From the NCBI GenBank assembly GCA_023974075.1, contig JAMFTG010000574.1:1-64000 (forward strand): a stretch of DNA of 64,000 bases. The letters run 5' to 3'. Origin of the DNA: Chaenocephalus aceratus (lineage: Eukaryota > Chordata > Actinopteri > Perciformes > Channichthyidae). The position numbers and the translations under genes were made by a program. Below the pieces are notes generated by a model. The model was not told the DNA's origin. It made no database searches and was given only the letters and a program-made list of their open reading frames with translations. The stretch's first letter is position 1. Every line of letters begins with the position of its first letter. Below are positions 33,001 to 43,662 of this stretch, in pieces.

Positions 33001-34688
33001 TGCTTCTGTAAAGTGGCATGTAACCGTACAATAAACGTAATATATTCTTTGCAAGCTCTTGCGGGGCCACATGAAATGAAGTCGCGGGCCGGATTTGGCC
33101 CCCGGGCCTTGAGTTTGAGACCCCTGCTATACAGTATGTGTGTGAAGTTGTTCATCCTCAAAAACAAAAAGCTGCAGCTTCTGCGGTCGAGCTGCAGCTT
33201 CTAGCCACGGTCTTCTGTAAAGAAAGGACACTGAATGTCCTGCATGAGGCATCACACACAGGACCTGAGTCTGAACACAGCAGACAACAGGAGGATTTAC
33301 AACAGCATATACAAACTACATACTGCATGTGGGTGCTCACTCACATTCTCTGTCTCACTGTTACATAAATCCCATGCATGTATGAGATTAAATTAGCTTC
33401 ATTATATCTCAGTGATTAAGTGAATAATAAAGTTTCTATCAGGTTACTATCAGCCTGTCACTCATTATTTTCACGGAGGGGGCGGGGCTTGGAGGAAGCT
33501 TTTTCCTCCTGCCTTCACAAACTTTACACACGTATATATCGTCTGAAAATAGCTCGAGGACATTCATACTCTGCATCCAAGACTTGATTAAATCCACCAA
33601 AAACCTGACATGATTGTAACACGATTATTTATTTAAAACATAAATCCCTGTCTGTGTCTCTGAGCCGCAGCGACACGGAGTGATTCGGAGCGGGTTCTTT
33701 GGTTCTGGACTGGTGTTCTTGTGTTGGTGGATAAAGCAGACTGCTCCGTGTTCGGTGCCGCTGTCACGTCTGTTCCCTGATCTCTGCGTCACCGACCGGT
33801 TTGATATTAAAGTGACAGAAAAAAAAACGTTATTGTAAAGCCGCGGCCGGAAAATCAGGAAGCAACGTTACTACGCTATAATCGATTATGTTATGTCACT
33901 GCATCGATGCAGAATCGTCCGCATCGCAATGCATCGTAGAAACGATTAATTTCAACACCCCTAGTTTGAGCTCCATACTATTTCAGAAATAATCCTTGAC
34001 GTGGTTCAAACAGGATGGCGTTTTATCACAGCAGAATTGAACTTTATCTCTGGGAGAATTCTGATCAGGCATTAGCTCCGCCTCCTCTTTTTTTCAAGCT
34101 AAGGACCCAAGATCTGCGTTTCTCTAACAGGGCTTCAAAGCAGGGGTTTGAGCAGTATGAGGGATGGCTACAACGGGTGATCTGTTTGGTGTTTTGAAAA
34201 AAAACTTCACAGACATGTTTTATATAGGTATGGCCCTACAATATATGTTTCAAATATAGCATGATAGGTCCACTTTAAGTACAACATCTGAGTATGTTTC
34301 CCCTCTCTGAACTTAATGCTTCTTCCCATGTTCAGTTCTGACTCTGGGGCTGATGGTCCACAAGAGCATCATCTCCTTCAGCCTGGCCTGCACGCTGTCA
34401 CGAGGCCGGCTGCGGCTCCCCCTGGTGGCCGGCTGCCTGCTGCTGTTTGCCGCCATGTCGCCGCTGGGCATCGGCCTGGGCTCGGCGCTCTCGGAGACGA
34501 AGGCGCCCCGGCAGCACCGGCTGGCCCGCTGCACGCTGCAGGGTCTGGCGGCGGGAAGCTTCCTCTACATCACCTTCATGGAGATCCTGCCGCACGAGCT
34601 GGGCTCCGGAGGGAACCGCATCCCCAGGGTGGCCTCGCTGCTGGCTGGCTTCGCCTTGGTCACCGCCGTGCTCTTCATCAAACTGTAA
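29482..34688 (+). CDS. slc39a1: Zinc transporter ZIP1-like (SLC39A1)
   Basis: Gene-level entry. Coding exons 29482-29626, 29885-30015, 31508-31811 and 34336-34688 give 933 nt, 310 residues plus stop. ZIP1 is a plasma-membrane importer of Zn2+ into the cytosol (ZIP-II subfamily). Landmarks: TM1 near residues 18-37; TM2 ISCFAGGVFLATCLLEQLPD; TM3 EFIMAMGFFLVLVLEQVI; a variable loop poor in His; TM4 with the family signature HSVLEGLAVG; TM5 with VHKSIISFSL; TM7-8 FLYITFMEILPHEL and LLAGFALVTAVLFIKL. The His of HSVLEG and of HK in TM5 are the expected metal-path residues. The segment VTLQFPLPEFIMAMGFFLVL fits SLC39A1 better than SLC39A2/3. It is head-to-head with the NLR gene and upstream of crtc2, as in human. 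The 3'UTR end is unclear; AATAAA occurs at 35295 and 36446. Confidence 0.93.
29885..30015 (+). CDS. slc39a1: slc39a1 coding exon 2
   Basis: Joins C+GT to read PRFRRRLLNLISCFAGG and TM2, ending EEAFSSAGVT in phase 0. Acceptor GTCTTGCAG, donor CACC/GTAAG. A (CA)n tract begins just inside the next intron (30030-30072). Confidence 0.92.
30030..30072. repeat. (CA)n microsatellite
   Basis: CA run in the slc39a1 intron. Confidence 0.95.
30600..30890 (+). mobile_element. tRNA-derived SINE
   Basis: A tRNA-like head has a B-box form GGTTCAAGTCC, followed by a body with GTGCCCTTGAGCAAGGCACC, a block common to many fish SINEs, then a (TTC)n tail. It is not a functional tRNA gene. Confidence 0.8.
30890..31019. 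repeat. (TTC)n microsatellite
   Basis: About 43 TTC copies with one interruption, the tail of the SINE. Confidence 0.97.
31348..31425. repeat. Single-copy fragments of the 72-bp minisatellite unit
   Basis: Contains CACATGACTTCACGTCACCA, GCTAAGCTAA and AAAGGCGGCTAATGTT, as in the arrays at 34754 and 63110. One full and one partial unit in slc39a1 intron 3. Confidence 0.8.
31508..31811 (+). CDS. slc39a1: slc39a1 coding exon 3
   Basis: Reads LQFPLPEFIMAMGFFLVLVL (TM3), the intracellular variable loop, then LRSFVLVFSLSLHSVLEGLA (TM4), ending in phase 1 after YVARQ. Acceptor CTCCCCGCAG. The frame-consistent donor is CAAG/GCAAGT, a GC donor. Confidence 0.92.
31812..31817 (+). promoter_or_regulatory. 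Non-canonical GC 5' splice site
   Basis: CAAG/GCAAGT matches the strong GC-AG donor consensus. Only this site joins in phase to the next exon (G+TT gives V in ARQVLTLGLMVHKS). The GT four bases downstream would shift the frame. Confidence 0.75.
31812..32138. other. Start of slc39a1 intron 4: dispersed repeat at the splice donor
   Basis: From the donor onward the sequence reads as a common fish interspersed repeat end (TTCAACACAAGGCAATTCAA near 31835). The sequence after 31960 has CAAGTA-type tail repeats. No gene. Confidence 0.5.
32507..33964. mobile_element. hAT-like element, 1.46 kb
   Basis: Flanked by perfect 8-bp duplications TTTGAGCT at 32499-32506 and 33965-33972. Ends CGGGCCGTGCATC and CAACACCCCTAG; the terminal repeats are poorly conserved. 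The right end has AATCGATTATG...GATGCATCG-type sequence typical of fish hAT MITEs. No coding content. Confidence 0.7.
32729..33126. mobile_element. Short hAT element, 398 bp
   Basis: Ends CAGGGGTGTCAAACTCA and TTGAGTTTGAGACCCCTG, flanked by perfect 8-bp duplications CTATACAG at 32721-32728 and 33127-33134. A very common vertebrate hAT terminus. Confidence 0.92.
34336..34688 (+). CDS. slc39a1: slc39a1 last coding exon
   Basis: Reads VLTLGLMVHKSIISFSLACT (TM5), then VAGCLLLFAAMSPLGIGLGS (TM6), QGLAAGSFLYITFMEILPHE (TM7), and LLAGFALVTAVLFIKL before TAA (TM8). Acceptor CCCATGTTCAG. Strongly GC-rich compared with its introns. Confidence 0.95.
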
Positions 34689-34706
34689 TCATCCCAGGGA
34701 GGTCAG

Positions 34707-35205
34707 CAGGATAATCTCCACATATTAACACCACTTTATTTCTGAAGTAAGAAGCTAATGTTGGGCTATAAAAGAACTACAGCACGGTCACATGACTTCA
34801 CGTCACCACCGCTAAGCTAAAGGTGGCTAATGTTGGGCTATAAAGGAACTACAGCACGGTCACATGACTTCACGTCACCACCGCTAAGCTAAAGGAGGCT
34901 AATGTTGGGCTATAAAGGAGCTACAGCACGGTCACATGACTTCACGTCACCACCGCTAAGCTAAAGGAGGCTAATGTTGGGCTATAAAGAACAACAGCAC
35001 GGTCACGTGACTTCACGTCACCACCGCTAAGCTAAAGGAGGCTAATGTTGGGCTATAAAGGAACTACAGCACGGTCACGTGACTTCACGTCACCACCGCT
35101 AAGCTAAAGGCGGCTAATGTTGGGCTATAAAGGAACTACAGCACGGTCACATGACTTCACGTCACCACCGCTAAGCTAAAGGCGGCTAATGTTGGCCGTG
35201 ATGCT
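34707..35205. repeat. 72-bp minisatellite array downstream of slc39a1 stop
   Basis: About six copies of a 72-bp unit (GCTAATGTTGGGCTATAAAG, CGGTCACATGACTTCACGTC, ACCACCGCTAAGCTAAAGG). The lead-in (34707-34738: CACATATTAACACCACTTT) is homologous to the lead-in of the array at 63110, so the flank travelled with it. Confidence 0.97.
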
Positions 35206-36506
35206 TTTAGTAACTCATGTTAGCAGAGATGAATTGTTTAGGATTTCAAAACAATAGTAAGCGCTCTGATAGTGCTCTTATGATTGCTGTGATTAATAAA
35301 TGTATGTCATTGTGGATCCGTGGCCTACAGGCTGATAGACTGCAGCCTGCAGATGAGACGTTTGGGGAACATCAGTCAATTGGAGCGTCCTCTGCTAGTC
35401 TGTATAGGTCAGAATATTCCGGGGCCAATAATTAAGGGAAGTCTTAGTCCCTGGTTTTGCATATATTTTTGGACAGTGTGCTTCATTTGATTAATTCTCC
35501 ACATGTTTCTGGTCATTTTAACTCCTTTTTGCATCGTCTTGTGTTTCACGGGGGTTGTTTTGTCTTTGTATTTAGGGTGTGTAGTGGTTTCTCATGTTTT
35601 GTTGTCAGGTTTTTGTTATCATCGTGTGTTTCTTTGTGGCAGTTAATGTCTACTTTTAGTCGTTTAGCACCTCCTTGGGATTGTCTGGCGGTTTCTGTAG
35701 TGTCTGTTTTTAACACTTTTTGGTCTACTTTGTGTTTCTGGGTTTTTTAATTGCGGTGGTGTGTGTGATCTCCCTTTGAGTCATCATGACTTGATTTCTT
35801 CTTTTTGTGGTGGCTTTCCGCATTGTGTGTCTGTTTATAAACCTTTTTTTAAATGTCTGTGGTCTAGCGCCTCCTTGTGGTCATTTTGTGTTTATTTTGC
35901 AGGTCTTTTGTCATTGTTCTGAAGTTAGTATGCCACTTGACCCCTGAAGCACTAATTGTACAGATAAAGCACTAAAAATGGAAGCAGAAAATATATATAC
36001 GTTCAATAGATGGTTTTTAATAATATCATGTTTCTGTTGAAGTTCTTACTGGCTCGAACAAACCCCTCACGTGATCCTCTGCTGGACGGGAAGCGCCGCT
36101 CGTCTCTGCAGCTGAACCGATATTACACAAAGAAAACCTTGTATCTGCTATTTAAAGACCTGCTGTGATTTACTTGCTTTGACGGGATTTCATGAACGGT
36201 AATTTTTTGCATCAATCGTAAAAGATGTGACGACAAATATCGATATGTTTTAGACACTTAGAAATGTATTTTTGTGATTATAGCACCAAAGAATTTCAAC
36301 CAGTCATTTTAAGGACTACATTATTTTAATCATGTCCAACATATGCGTTGTATTTTGTATCGTGATGAAATGTGAAAGACTGACTTTAACATAACGTATT
36401 TTTCAGGATCAAACAGTGACTGAGATTCTCTGTTTTGTACTTTTAAATAAAACATATTTAAAAAAAGATATTTTCACAACCTTTTTCAGGTTTCAAGATG
36501 TTCAAG
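35206..36506. other. slc39a1 3' region / intergenic
   Basis: No coding exon. T-rich on the plus strand from 35440 to 35900. AATAAA at 35295-35300 and 36446-36451 are candidate poly(A) signals for slc39a1. Nothing else assignable. Confidence 0.5.
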
Positions 36507-39500
36507 ATGTTCAGGTGTATATCAGTATGTAGTGTCTCTACTTTAAAGAGTCCTCTCCTGCTGATGTTCAGGTGTATATCAGTATGTAGTGTCTCTACTT
36601 TAAAGAGTCCTCTCCTGCTGATGTGCAGGTGTATATCAGTATGTAGTGTCTCTACTTTAAAGAGTCCTCTCCAGCTGATGTTCAGGTGTATATCAGCATG
36701 TAGTGTCTCTACTTTAAAGAGTCCTCTCCTGCTGATGTTCAGGTGTATATCAGTATGTAGTGTCTCTACTTTAAAGAGTCCTCTCCTGCTGATGTTCAGG
36801 TGTATATCAGTATGTAGTGTCTCTACTTTAAAGAGTCCTCTGCTGCTGATGTTCAGGTGTATATCAGTATGTAGTGTCTCTACTTTAAAGAGTCCTCTCC
36901 TGCTGATGTTCAGGTGTATATCAGTATGTAGTGTCTCTACTTTAAAGAGTCCTCTCCTGCTGATGTTCAGGTGTATATCAGTATGTAGTGTCTCTACTTT
37001 AAAGAGTCCTCTCCAGCTGATGTTCAGGTGTATATCAGTATGTAGTGTCTCTACTTTAAAGAGTCCTCTCCAGCTGATGTTCAGGTGTATATCAGCATGT
37101 AGTGTCTCTACTTTAAGAGTCCTCTCCTGCTGATGTTCAGGTGTATATCAGTATGTAGTGTCTCTACTTTAAAGAGTCCTCTGCTGCTGATGTTCAGGTG
37201 TATATCAGTATGTAGTGTCTCTACTTTAAAGAGTCCTCTCCTGCTGATGTTCAGGTGTATATCAGCATGTAGTGTCTCTACTTTAAAGAGTCCTCTCCAG
37301 CTGATGTTCAGGTGTATATCCGTATGTAGTGTCTCTACTTTAAAGAGTCCTCTCCTGTTGATTTCAGGTGTATATCAGTATGTAGTGTCTCTACTTTAAA
37401 GAGTGCTCTCCTGCTGATGTTCAGGTGTATATCAGCATGTAGTCTCTCTACTTTAAAGAGTCCTCTCCAGCTGATGTTCAGGTGTATATCAGTATGTAGT
37501 GTCTCTACTTTAAAGAGTCCTCTCCAGCTGATGTCAGGTGTATATCAGTATGTAGTGTCTCTACTTTAAAGAGTCCTCTCCTGCTGATGTTCAGGTGTAT
37601 ATCAGTATGTAGTGTCTCTACTTAAAGAGTCCTCTCCTGCTGATGTTCAGGTGTATATCAGTATGTAGTTTCTCTACTTTAAAGAGTCCTCTCCTGCTGA
37701 TGTTCAGGTGTATATCAGTATGTAGTGTCTCTACTTTAAAGAGTCCTCTCCTGCTGATGTTCAGGTGTATATCAGTATGTAGTGTCTCTACTTTAAAGAG
37801 TCCTCTCCTGCTGATGTTCAGGTGTATATCAGTATGTAGTGTCTCTACTTTAAAGAGTCCTCTCCTGCTGATGTTCAGGTGTATATCAGTATGTAGTGTC
37901 TCTACTTTAAAGAGTCCTCTCCTGCTGATGTTCAGGTGTATATCAGTATGTAGTGTCTCTACTTTAAAGAGTCCTCTCCTGCTGATGTTCAGGTGTATAT
38001 CAGTATGTAGTGTCTCTACTTTAAAGAGTCCTCTCCTGCTGATGTTCAGGTGTATATCAGTATGTAGTGTCTCTACTTTAAAGAGTCCTCTCCTGCTGAT
38101 GTTCAGGTGTATATCAGTATGTAGTGTCTCTACTTTAAAGAGTCCTCTCCAGCTGATGTTCAGGTGTATATCAGTATGTAGTGTCTCTACTTTAAAGAGT
38201 CCTCTCCTGCTGATGTTCAGGTGCATATCAGTATGTAGTGTCTCTACTTTAAAGAGTCCTCTCCAGCTGATGTTCAGGTGTATATCAGTATGTAGTGTCT
38301 CTACTTTAAAGAGTCCTCTCCTGCTGATGTTCAGGTGTATATCAGTATGTAGTGTCTCTACTTTAAAGAGTCCTCTCCAGCTGATGTTCAGGTGTATATC
38401 AGTATGTAGTGTCTCTACTTTAAAGAGTCCTCTCCAGCTGATGTTCAGGTGTATATCAGCATGTAGTGTCTCTACTTTAAAGAGTCCTCTCCTGCTGATG
38501 TTCAGGTGTATATCAGTATGTAGTGTCTCTACTTTAAAGAGTCCTCTCCTGCTGATGTTCAGGTGTATATCAGTATGTAGTGTCTCTACTTTAAAGAGTC
38601 CTCTGCTGCTGATGTTTCAGGTGTATATCAGTATGTAGTGTCTCTACTTTAAAGAGTCCTCTCCTGCTGATGTTCAGGTGTATATCAGTATGTAGTGTCT
38701 CTACTTTAAAGAGTCCTCTCCTGCTGATGTTCAGGTGCATATCAGTATGTAGTGTCTCTACTTTAAAGAGTCCTCTCCAGCTGATGTTCAGGTGTATATC
38801 AGCATGTAGTGTCTCTACTTTAAAGAGTCCTCTCCTGCTTGATGTTCAGGTGTATATCAGTATGTAGTGTCTCTACTTTAAAGAGTCCTCTCCTGCTGAT
38901 GTTCAGGTGTATATCAGTATGTAGTGTCTCTACTTTAAAGAGTCCTCTGCTGCTGATGTTCAGGTGTATATCAGTATGTAGTGTCTCTACTTTAAAGAGT
39001 CCTCTCCTGCTGATGTTCAGGTGTATATCAGCATGTAGTGTCTCTACTTTAAAGAGTCCTCTCCAGCTGATGTTCAGGTGTATATCCGTATGTAGTGTCT
39101 CTACTTTAAAGAGTCCTCTCCTGTTGATGTTCAGGTGTATATCAGTATGTAGTGTCTCTACTTTAAAGAGTGCTCTCCTGCTGATGTTCAGGTGTATATC
39201 AGCATGTAGTCTCTCTACTTTAAAGAGTCCTCTCCAGCTGATGTTAGGTGTATATCAGTATGTAGTGTCTCTACTTTAAAGAGTCCTCTCCAGCTGATGT
39301 TCAGGTGTATATCAGTATGTAGTGTCTCTACTTTAAAGAGTCCTCTCCTGCTGATGTTCAGGTGTATATCAGTATGTAGTGTCTCTACTTTAAAGAGTCC
39401 TCTCCTGCTGATGTTCAGGTGTATATCAGTATGTAGTGTCTCTACTTTAAAGAGTCCTCTCCTGCTGATGTTCAGGTGTATATCAGTATGTAGTGTCTCT

Positions 39501-42068
39501 ACTTTAAAGAGTCCTCTCCTGCTGATGTTCAGGTTGTATATCAGTATGTAGTGTCTCTACTTTAAAGAGTCCTCTCCTGCTGATGTTCAGGTGTATATCA
39601 GTACGTAGTGTCTCTACTTTAAAGAGTCCTCTCCTGCTGATGTTCAGGTGTATATCAGTATGTAGTGTCTCTACTTTAAAGAGTCCTCTCCTGCTGATGT
39701 TCAGGTGTATATCAGTATGTAGTGTCTCTACTTTAAAGAGTCCTCTCCTGCTGATGTTCAGGTGTATATCAGTACGTAGTGTCTCTACTTTAAAGAGTCC
39801 TCTCCTGCTGATGTTCAGGTGTATATCAGTACGTAGTGTCTCTACTTTAAAGAGTCCTCTCCTGCTGATGTTCAGGTGTATATCAGTATGTAGTGTCTCT
39901 ACTTTAAAGAGTCCTCTCCTGCTGATGTTCAGGTGTATATCAGTACGTAGTGTCTCTACTTTAAAGAGTCCTCTCCTGCTGATGTTCAGGTGTATATCAG
40001 TATGTAGTGTCTCTACTTTAAAGAGTCCTCTCCTGCTGATGTTCAGGTGTATATCCGTATGTAGTGTCTCTACTTTAAAGAGTCCTCTACTGCTGATGTT
40101 CAGGTGTATATCAGTATGTAGTGTCTCTACTTTAAAGAGTCCTCTCCAGCTGATGTTCAGGTGTATATCAGTATGTAGTGTCTCTACTTTAAAGAGTCCT
40201 CTCCTGCTGATGTTCAGGTGTATATCAGTATGTAGTGTCTCTACTTTAAAGAGTCCTCTCCAGCTGATGTTCAGGTGTATATCAGTATGTAGTGTCTCTA
40301 CTTTAAAGAGTCCTCTCCAGCTGATGTTCAGGTGTATATCAGCATGTAGTGTCTCTACTTTAAAGAGTCCTCTCCTGCTGATGTTCAGGTGTATATCAGT
40401 ATGTAGTGTCTCTACTTTAAAGAGTCCTCTCCTGCTGATGTTCAGGTGTATATCAGTATGTAGTGTCTCTACTTTAAAGAGTCCTCTGCTGCTGATGTTC
40501 AGGTGTATATCAGTATGTAGTGTCTCTACTTTAAAGAGTCCTCTCCTGCTGATGTTCAGGTGTATATCAGTATGTAGTGTCTCTACTTTAAAGAGTCCTC
40601 TCCTGCTGATGTTCAGGTGCATATCAGTATGTAGTGTCTCTACTTTAAAGAGTCCTCTCCAGCTGATGTTCAGGTGTATATCAGCATGTAGTGTCTCTAC
40701 TTTAAAGAGTCCTCTCCTGCTGATGTTCAGGTGTATATCAGTATGTAGTGTCTCTACTTTAAAGAGTCCTCTCCTGCTGATGTTCAGGTGTATATCAGTA
40801 TGTAGTGTCTCTACTTTAAAGAGTCCTCTGCTGCTGATGTTCAGGTGTATATCAGTATGTAGTGTCTCTACTTTAAAGAGTCCTCTCCTGCTGATGTTCA
40901 GGTGTATATCAGCATGTAGTGTCTCTACTTTAAAGAGTCCTCTCCAGCTGATGTTCAGGTGTATATCCGTATGTAGTGTCTCTACTTTAAAGAGTCCTCT
41001 CCTGTTGATGTTCAGGTGTATATCAGTATGTAGTGTCTCTACTTTAAAGAGTGCTCTCCTGCTGATGTTCAGGTGTATATCAGCATGTAGTCTCTCTACT
41101 TTAAAGAGTCCTCTCCAGCTGATGTTCAGGTGTATATCAGTATGTAGTGTCTCTACTTTAAAGAGTCCTCTCCAGCTGATGTTCAGGTGTATATCAGTAT
41201 GTAGTGTCTCTACTTTAAAGAGTCCTCTCCTGCTGATGTTCAGGTGTATATCAGTATGTAGTGTCTCTACTTTAAAGAGTCCTCTCCTGCTGATGTTCAG
41301 GTGTATATCAGTATGTAGTGTCTCTACTTTAAAGAGTCCTCTCCTGCTGATGTTCAGGTGTATATCAGTATGTAGTGTCTCTACTTTAAAGAGTCCTCTC
41401 CTGCTGATGTTCAGGTGTATATCAGTATGTAGTGTCTCTACTTTAAAGAGTCCTCTCCTGCTGATGTTCAGGTGTATATCAGTACGTAGTGTCTCTACTT
41501 TAAAGAGTCCTCTCCTGCTGATGTTCAGGTGTATATCAGTATGTAGTGTCCTCTACTTTAAAGAGTCCTCTCCTGCTGATGTTCAGGTGTATATCAGTAC
41601 GTAGTGTCTCTACTTTAAAGAGTCCTCTCCTGCTGATGTTCAGGTGTATATCAGTACGTAGTGTCTCTACTTTAAAGAGTCCTCTCCTGCTGATGTTCAG
41701 GTGTATATCAGTACGTAGTGTCTCTACTTTAAAGAGTCCTCTCCTGCTGATGTTCAGGTGTATATCAGTATGTAGTGTCTCTACTTTAAAGAGTCCTCTC
41801 CTGCTGATGTTCAGGTGTATATCAGTACGTAGTGTCTCTACTTTAAAGAGTCCTCTCCTGCTGATGTTCAGGTGTATATCAGTATGTAGTGTCTCTACTT
41901 TAAAGAGTCCTCTCCTGCTGATGTTCAGGTGTATATCCGTATGTAGTGTCTCTACTTTAAAGAGTCCTCTACTGCTGATGTTCAGGTGTATATCAGTATG
42001 TAGTGTCTCTACTTTAAAGAGTCCTCTCCTGCTGATGTTCAGGTGTATATCAGTATGTAGTGTCTCTC
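36507..42068. repeat. 5.6-kb array of a 57-bp minisatellite, ~98 copies
   Basis: Unit of 57 bp beginning ATGTTCAGGTGTATATCAGT and ending GAGTCCTCTCCTGCTG. The period is 19 codons and the unit is open on both strands, which creates artefactual frames of up to 673 (plus) and 372 (minus) codons. Diagnostic variants (CCGTATG, GTGCTCTC, TAGTCTCTC, CTGTTGATG, CTACTGCTG) recur in the same order, showing higher-order repeats of 31-33 units. The array fills the slc39a1-crtc2 spacer. Confidence 0.98.
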
Positions 42069-42163
42069 CTGGGACATGTCTCAATGCCTTTATGTCCCAA
42101 AAGCTCTTTATTTTTCTCATACTAGCCTGTGCTGCTGCTTCTCAGAGATGTCCCGCCCCTCAG

Positions 42164-43094
<931 letters not shown>

Positions 43095-43480
43095 CAAAAG
43101 AGTGAGACCTCCTCTGAGAGACGGAGTGATACCTCCCCCCTCGGAGAGGCGGAGTGAGACCTCCTCGCGGAGTGAGACCTCCTCCCTCTGAGAGGCGGAG
43201 TGAGACCTCCTCCCTCGGAAATACGGAGTGAGACCTCCTCCCTCGGAAATACGGAGTGAGACCTCCTCCTCTGAGAGGCGGAGTGAGACCTCCTCCCTCT
43301 GAGAGGCGGAGTGAGACCTCCTCCTCTGAGAGGCGGAGTGAGACCTCTTCCCTCTGAGAGACGGAGTGAGACCTCTTCCCTCTGAGAGGCGGAGTGAGAC
43401 CTCCTCCCTCTGAGAGGCGGAGTGAAACCTCCTCCCTCGCAGAGGCGGAGTAGACCTCCTCCTCTGACAGCGGCTCCACT
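43095..43480. repeat. 28-bp minisatellite at the crtc2 5' end
   Basis: About 14 imperfect copies of GAGGCGGAGTGAGACCTCCT-type units, CpG-containing and strand-asymmetric. It ends 23 bp before the crtc2 ATG, so it lies in the 5'UTR or core promoter. Confidence 0.95.
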
Positions 43481-43503
43481 ACGTCAGGTCTCCCCGGGTG
43501 AAG

Positions 43504-43662
43504 ATGTCTGCCTCGGGTACAGGCTGCGGACCCGCCTCGGGACCCGGGTGCGGGGCTTCAAACCCCCGAAAGTTTAGCGAGAAGATAGCGCTGCACACCC
43601 AGCGACAGGCCGAGGAGACGGCCGCCTTCCAGGAGGTCATGATGGACATCACCTCCACCAGG
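43504..43662 (+). CDS. crtc2: crtc2 exon 1
   Basis: Fifty-three codons, [20 protein letters not shown] to [10 protein letters not shown], donor AGG/GTGAGT. ATG at 43504 was preferred over the in-frame ATG two codons upstream seen in MKMSAS (43498) only because CRTC starts are typically M-A/S; both are possible. Encodes the N-terminal CREB-binding coiled coil. Confidence 0.93.

Larger units (their letters stand above)
32139..34278. mobile_element. TTAA-flanked element carrying two nested hAT elements
   Basis: Left end TTAAAGGGGACCTGTCATGC, right end GCATGATAGGTCCACTTTAA (two mismatches), with TTAA at each extremity and GTAC adjoining both. It is split by the element at 32507-33964. A small 11-bp tandem (TGTGTCCCCGG) is at 32186-32232. 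Confidence 0.75.

Noticed and set aside
34314..34714. A plus-strand frame beginning MLLPMFSSDSGADG over the last slc39a1 exon
   Set aside because: Out of phase with the ZIP domain. The in-phase frame gives clear transmembrane segments.
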